A DNA stretch of 64,000 nucleotides from Verrucomicrobiaceae bacterium (lineage in GTDB: Bacteria > Verrucomicrobiota > Verrucomicrobiia > Verrucomicrobiales > Verrucomicrobiaceae): the NCBI GenBank assembly GCA_027489965.1, contig JAIXZA010000162.1, positions 186,001 through 250,000 of the forward strand, written 5' to 3'. The position numbers and the translations under genes are program-made. The notes under the pieces were generated by a model that saw only the letters and a program-made list of their open reading frames with translations, was not told the DNA's origin and did not search any database. Shown here in pieces: positions 60,587 to 64,000 of the stretch (positions within the stretch are counted from its first letter, which is position 1; each line of letters starts with the position of its first letter).

Positions 60587-61684
60587 TCAGTTGAGCGGCT
60601 TGAGTTCTGGGGCCAGGAACTTGCCATCTTTGCGGATGAGCTGGTCATCAAACCAGATCTCCCCACCACCGTAATCGGGGCGTTGGATATTCACGAGATC
60701 CCAGTGAACCTGACTGCGATTGCCATTGTCAGCCACGCCTTCATAAGCCTGGCCCGGCGTGAAGTGGAAGCTACCGGCGATCTTTTCATCAAAGAGAATG
60801 TCGCGCATCGGCTCTTTGATTTCGCTATTAAAGCCAATGGCAAACTCGCCGATGTAGCGTGCGCCTTCGTCACTGTCGAAGATCTTGTTGATAGCTGCCG
60901 TGTTGTTGGCTGTGGCATTGACGATTTTCCCTTTGGAAAACTCCAGCTTCACGCTGTCAAAGGCGATGCCCTGATAAATCGTCGGCGCATTGTAGCTGAT
61001 CACGCCCTCCACACTATCCTTCACTGGGGCGCTGAAGACTTCGCCATCGGGAATGTTATGGCGGCCACCACAAACGATGGACTTCAAGCCTTTTAAGCTA
61101 AAGCGCAGATCTGTGCCGGGGCCTTTGATGTGCACGTCTTTGGCCTTATCCATCAGCTTTTTGAGCTGGTTCATGGCAGGAATAAGCGCCGCATAGTCGA
61201 GCAGGCAGACTTTGAAATAGAAGTCTTCGAAGGCTTGTGTGCTCATGCCTGCTTGCTGAGCCATGGCAGAGGTGGGCCAGCGCAGCACACACCAGCGTGT
61301 TTCATTCACACGCTGATTTTGCAAAGGTCTCAGCTTGGCCATGATCATCTTCATTTGCTCTGCTGGCACGTCGCTGTTTTCGGTGATGTTGTTACTGCCG
61401 CGAATAGCGATGTAGCAGTCCATCTTTTTCATCAGCTCCAGTTGATGCTGGCCGATCAAATCATACTGCGCCTCCTGCCCATGAATCATCATTTCCCGAG
61501 TGACGGTCGTGTCATGCAGATGGATAAGCGGATGCGCTTTGGCTGCGACCACAGCGCGGATCATTGCCTGAGCGACACTGGCAGGCACGTCAAAGCAGTC
61601 GATCCAGACAAAATCCCCCTTCTTTACCTGGGTGGAGTAACGGACGAGTTGACGGGCGAGTTGGTCGATGCGGGGGTCGTGCAT
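60587..61684 (-). CDS. M29-family aminopeptidase (AmpS/AmpT-like)
   Basis: The 365-residue metallopeptidase has its N-terminal non-metal domain and a C-terminal metal domain with RHNIPDGEVFSAPVKDSVEG (Glu), YIGEFAIGFN (Glu), AGSFHFTPGQAYEG (His, Tyr), NRSQVHWDLV (His and Asp), ordered as in the thermophilic M29 aminopeptidases. The family is cytosolic, binds two metals and releases N-terminal residues. Compared with the gene at 27005, all ligand positions are recognisable here. It lies just upstream of the Gfo/Idh/MocA gene. Confidence 0.9.
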   Translation of the reverse strand: MHDPRIDQLARQLVRYSTQVKKGDFVWIDCFDVPASVAQAMIRAVVAAKAHPLIHLHDTTVTREMMIHGQEAQYDLIGQHQLELMKKMDCYIAIRGSNNITENSDVPAEQMKMIMAKLRPLQNQRVNETRWCVLRWPTSAMAQQAGMSTQAFEDFYFKVCLLDYAALIPAMNQLKKLMDKAKDVHIKGPGTDLRFSLKGLKSIVCGGRHNIPDGEVFSAPVKDSVEGVISYNAPTIYQGIAFDSVKLEFSKGKIVNATANNTAAINKIFDSDEGARYIGEFAIGFNSEIKEPMRDILFDEKIAGSFHFTPGQAYEGVADNGNRSQVHWDLVNIQRPDYGGGEIWFDDQLIRKDGKFLAPELKPLN

Positions 61685-61754
61685 GGTAGCTTATAAACGA
61701 GCCTGACCTCATGCAGCAAACATGTTTTTTACCTAGGACAGGTTTTCTACCACA

Positions 61755-62912
61755 TTATCCGCGTTTTAAGCCTGCTACCAGCTTCTCGCCAGCTGCACGG
61801 AGGGTCTCCTCTTTTTTGGCAAAGTGGAAGCGGATATAGCGGTGCTCAGGCTCGCGAAAGAAGCTGCTGCCTGGCACACCTGTGATACCGACTTCGCGGG
61901 TCATCCACTCTGCGGCCTCCGTATCCTTTTTGAAACCTAGGCTGGAGATGTCTAGCAGCGTGTAATAGGCTCCCTGCGGCTCGGTGAATGGTAAGCCGGT
62001 TTGGCGCAGGTAATCGAGAAAGAGGTCCCGCTTGTCATCATATTCACGCTGAAGGTCTGTGTAGTAGCTGTCTGGGAACTCCAGAGCGGTGACGGCAGCC
62101 TCCTGCAGTGGCGCCGCAGCACCAACGGTCAGGAAATCATGGACCTTGCGTGCACGGGCAATCAGGTTTTCTGGAGCAATGACGTGCCCAAGTCGCCAGC
62201 CCGTGATTGAATAAGTCTTCGAAAGCGACCCACAGCTCAGTGTCCGCTCCCACATGCCTGGCAGCGTGGCAAAATAAGTGTGCTCATGGGGCGCATACAC
62301 AATGTGCTCATACACCTCATCCATCAGCACAAACGCATCATATTCCTCAGCTAGTCCCGCAATGTAGAGCAGCTCGTCTCGCGTGAAAACCTTGCCGCTC
62401 GGGTTGGCTGGATTGCAGATGACGATGGCCTTCGCCCCACCAGCAAAAGCGCGGCGCAGCTCTTCACGATCAAAGGTGAACTCTGGTGCGTGAAGCGGCA
62501 CATGTACTGGGATAGCACCCGTCAGGATCGCATCAGCCGCGTAGTTTTCATAAAAGGGCGAAAAGACGATCACCTTGTCACCCGGATCGCAGGCCGTCAT
62601 CATCGAGACCATCATCGCCTCTGTGCTGCCGCAAGTGACGACGAGATGACGATCAGGATCAATCTCCAGTCCCGTGAAGCGCTGATGCTTTTTAGCCAAA
62701 GCCTGGCGAAAACGCGGCGCGCCCCAAGTCACCGCATACTGATGATACGGACCACGAATCGCTACTGCCAGCGCATCAATGAGCGCTTCTGGCGGATTAA
62801 AGTCAGGAAACCCCTGAGCCAGATTGATCGAACCATGACGGTTCGAAAGACGTGTCATCTCGCGAATGACAGATTCAGTGAAAACTTCGAGTCGGCGGGC
62901 TGGCTGAGGCAT
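61755..62912 (-). CDS. PLP-dependent class I/II aminotransferase
   Basis: The 385-residue enzyme begins MPQPARRLEVFTESVIREMTRLSNRHGSINLAQGFPDFNPPE. The PLP lysine is in CGSLSKTYSITGWRLGHVIAPE, the PLP-phosphate and pyridine contacts are in NPANPSGKVFT and VLMDEVYEHIVYAPHEH, and RYIRFHFAKKEETL holds the carboxylate-binding Arg. The QGFPDF and GWRLG blocks resemble the kynurenine/methionine aminotransferase (YbdL/KAT) group, which converts aromatic or sulphur amino acids to keto acids. The substrate is not certain. Confidence 0.92.
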   Translation of the reverse strand: MPQPARRLEVFTESVIREMTRLSNRHGSINLAQGFPDFNPPEALIDALAVAIRGPYHQYAVTWGAPRFRQALAKKHQRFTGLEIDPDRHLVVTCGSTEAMMVSMMTACDPGDKVIVFSPFYENYAADAILTGAIPVHVPLHAPEFTFDREELRRAFAGGAKAIVICNPANPSGKVFTRDELLYIAGLAEEYDAFVLMDEVYEHIVYAPHEHTYFATLPGMWERTLSCGSLSKTYSITGWRLGHVIAPENLIARARKVHDFLTVGAAAPLQEAAVTALEFPDSYYTDLQREYDDKRDLFLDYLRQTGLPFTEPQGAYYTLLDISSLGFKKDTEAAEWMTREVGITGVPGSSFFREPEHRYIRFHFAKKEETLRAAGEKLVAGLKRG

Positions 62913-62946
62913 AGTGGATTCCTTTTTAAAACAGGATTTCAGGAAT

Positions 62947-62996
62947 AACAGGATTGAAGTTTGAACTTTTCTTCAGGTGGGCCAAAAAGACTAGGT
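62947..62996. repeat. Left 50-bp direct repeat flanking the HNH cassette
   Basis: The 50-bp string starting AACAGGATTGAAGTTTGAAC recurs at 63763-63812 with one mismatch (C/T at 62991/63807). An extra TTTAAAACAGGAT copy lies just left at 62925-62937 and another overlaps the start of the right repeat. The pair brackets the HNH cassette. Confidence 0.9.
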
Positions 62997-63010
62997 TCGG
63001 CGGAGACCTG

Positions 63011-63412
63011 TCAAAGCTGTTCACCGGCATCTAGCAATTCCTGCCGTAATTCGACTCGCTCATCACTGTTCATTTCCAGGAGCCAAACCGTGGTTCTGCC
63101 AATCGCCGTCTTACCAACGATCCTGGCTCCTAGATGTTCAAAGCTCTCTTGCCAATCGTCTGTGCGCGGATTGAACAAGCGCTCCAACTGATTCGAATCT
63201 GGATCAATGCCCGCCAGATTGGTTCCTTTATAGACATTACAATTGAAGCAAGCTAGGGCGAGGTTACTTAGCTCACTGAGGCCTCCATGAAACTGCGCGA
63301 TGATGTGCTCGACATGAAATTTAACAAGAGGCTCATGCTGTTGCCGAAGTCCGCAATATTCACAACGATAGTTAGCGCGCTCACGCACCAGATGCTTCGT
63401 CTCTGCCTTCAT
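63011..63412 (-). CDS. HNH endonuclease
   Basis: The 133-residue protein has two CxxC zinc knuckles around the catalytic motif: RANYRCEYCGLRQQ, VKFHVEHIIAQFHGG (HNH histidines), LACFNCNVYKG. It resembles small bacterial HNH nucleases of the PF01844 class. The start shares ATGA with the stop of the small protein before it. Together they form a two-gene cassette flanked by direct repeats. DNA cleavage is expected, but the target is unknown. Confidence 0.88.
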   Translation of the reverse strand: MKAETKHLVRERANYRCEYCGLRQQHEPLVKFHVEHIIAQFHGGLSELSNLALACFNCNVYKGTNLAGIDPDSNQLERLFNPRTDDWQESFEHLGARIVGKTAIGRTTVWLLEMNSDERVELRQELLDAGEQL

Positions 63413-63675
63413 TTGGCTTGACCGAGCTGGCGAAGATGACGGCGGGCCTTCGCTTGCAGCAAAGAAATCACAGCAATGGCATTTGCGTAACTTAAGTATT
63501 GCCGTTGCTCTTCAGCGGACAATAGGCCCTCTCGTGACCTATCGGCAAGATCCTCAATGTAGGCCTGAGTTTCATCATCCGCACGCAGCTCGACCAGGGC
63601 CTTGGCTGCATGCTCATCCAGAGAATCAGAAAATGGCGTTAACAAGCGGTCAAGAAGGCCGGTCGAGGTATTCAT
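63409..63675 (-). CDS. Small helical partner of the HNH nuclease
   Basis: The 88-residue acidic helical protein (LSDEHAAKALVELRADDETQ-like stretch, EDLADRSREGLLSAEEQRQYLSYANAIAVISLLQAKARRHL) has no membrane span and no family I recognise. ATGA overlap with the HNH gene implies an equimolar pair, in the manner of an immunity or regulatory protein. A promoter (TTGCCA, 16 bp, TACATT) is visible upstream. Function is inferred from coupling only. Confidence 0.65.
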   Translation of the reverse strand: MNTSTGLLDRLLTPFSDSLDEHAAKALVELRADDETQAYIEDLADRSREGLLSAEEQRQYLSYANAIAVISLLQAKARRHLRQLGQAK

Positions 63676-63682
63676 GGCACAG

Positions 63683-63710
63683 AATGTAACTGGTTGATTG
63701 CTCTTGGCAA
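63683..63710 (-). promoter_or_regulatory. Promoter of the HNH cassette
   Basis: TTGCCA (5/6 of the consensus) at 63710-63705 and TACATT (4/6) at 63688-63683 are separated by 16 bp on the minus strand. The -35 overlaps ATTGC-TCTTG-GCAAT, an inverted repeat, and a second hairpin (CCCACCTTAA...GGTGGG) lies just upstream at about 63712-63742. Confidence 0.4.
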
Positions 63711-63762
63711 TCCCACCTTAAGTCTGAATTTAAGGCGGTGGGTTCCGATGCAATCCATTTAA

Positions 63763-63812
63763 AACAGGATTGAAGTTTGAACTTTTCTTCAGGTGGGCCA
63801 AAAAGATTAGGT
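63763..63812. repeat. Right 50-bp direct repeat, ending at the rarD-like start
   Basis: This is the second copy of the left repeat (62947-62996), with one mismatch. It ends 2 bp before the ATG of the RarD-like gene, so this copy forms that gene's immediate leader. Confidence 0.9.
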
Positions 63813-63814
63813 CC

Positions 63815-64000
63815 ATGCAGCGCCTTCCTATTTCAGCCATTCTCAGTGCCGTCTTTGCTTTTGGCTTCTGGGGTCTGTTGCCGATTTACTGGAAGCAACT
63901 CGGCCATCTCGGCTCCGACGTTGCCGTGGCGCAGAGGGTGATTTGGACGCTCCTGGTAGCTACTCTTTTACTCCTGTGGAAGGGCGAGACTCGGTCCTGG
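63815..64000 (+). CDS. EamA/RarD-like permease, 5' part
   Basis: The first 62 codons (MQRLPISAILSAVFAFGFWGLLPIYWKQL, then VAQRVIWTLLVATLLLLW) match the start of the RarD branch of the DMT superfamily: the FWGLLPIYWK and RVIW blocks at the first two membrane helices. The gene runs off the right edge. The immediate upstream DNA is the right direct repeat. The substrate is unknown, and the call is limited by the short visible part. Confidence 0.8.
   Translation, partial: MQRLPISAILSAVFAFGFWGLLPIYWKQLGHLGSDVAVAQRVIWTLLVATLLLLWKGETRSW

Noticed and set aside
1-64000. rRNA, tRNA, CRISPR arrays, insertion sequences
   Set aside because: No stretch resembled any of them on reading the intergenic regions. 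Gaps between called features are all under 300 bp and were inspected individually.

Overview
The window is a contiguous bacterial chromosome segment with no rRNA, tRNA or CRISPR array. Four very large secreted proteins, three of the PSCyt1/DUF1549/DUF1553 cytochrome type and one beta-rich protein of the kind found beside them, together with a PSCyt1-WD40 protein, a DUF1501 Tat protein and several Gfo/Idh/MocA oxidoreductases, point to the PVC superphylum. The gene mix, a DUF2490 barrel and moderate GC suggest Verrucomicrobiota, probably Verrucomicrobiaceae. That placement is inferred from family content, not from a marker gene search.

Layout. 1-2068 (minus): a promoter with two in-phase palindromes drives two related polytopic membrane proteins and possibly a truncated FAD monooxygenase. 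2256-3705: a small lipoprotein and pabB (minus). 3757-8931 (plus): a signalling operon made of an anchored TPR-like protein, a receiver/pseudokinase/FGE-like fusion, a NarL-type regulator and its histidine kinase. 8947-17224: an inorganic-carbon module, with a SulP transporter and DUF2490 barrel (minus) divergent from dabA and two NuoL-like subunits (plus). 17235-21631: DedA, a CII-like regulator, an SUI1 factor, an SGNH hydrolase and an MscS-like channel. 21658-28189: a decayed peroxiredoxin remnant, clpX, nadB, an amidohydrolase, an M20 peptidase and an M29-like protein. 28352-30088: ECF sigma factor, anti-sigma factor and a secreted third partner. 30950-39427: two facing PSCyt units for surface or periplasmic polymer or redox work of unknown substrate. 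39463-44503: a FIST sensor with a hybrid kinase, and a DUF1501 protein. 44777-46172: a MazG-like pyrophosphohydrolase overlapping rsmH. 46175-51770: a sugar isomerase/dehydrogenase pair and a third PSCyt protein. 51872-59447: a heavy-metal RND efflux locus interrupted by a FitAB-type toxin-antitoxin pair. 59494-62912: a Gfo/Idh/MocA protein, an M29 aminopeptidase and an aminotransferase. 62947-63812: an HNH nuclease cassette between 50-bp direct repeats. 63815-64000: the 5' end of a RarD-like permease.

The most interesting items are the SulP-DabA-dual-NuoL module (one antiporter-like subunit lacks the TM5 glutamate, and DabA keeps its zinc/active-site residues), the tandem ACTTTG-N5-CAAAGT operators embedded in a near-consensus promoter, the repeat-flanked HNH cassette, the fully degenerate pseudokinase fused to an FGE-like domain, and the toxin-antitoxin pair that splits the metal-efflux operon. 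All family assignments come from reading motifs by eye; no database search was run.
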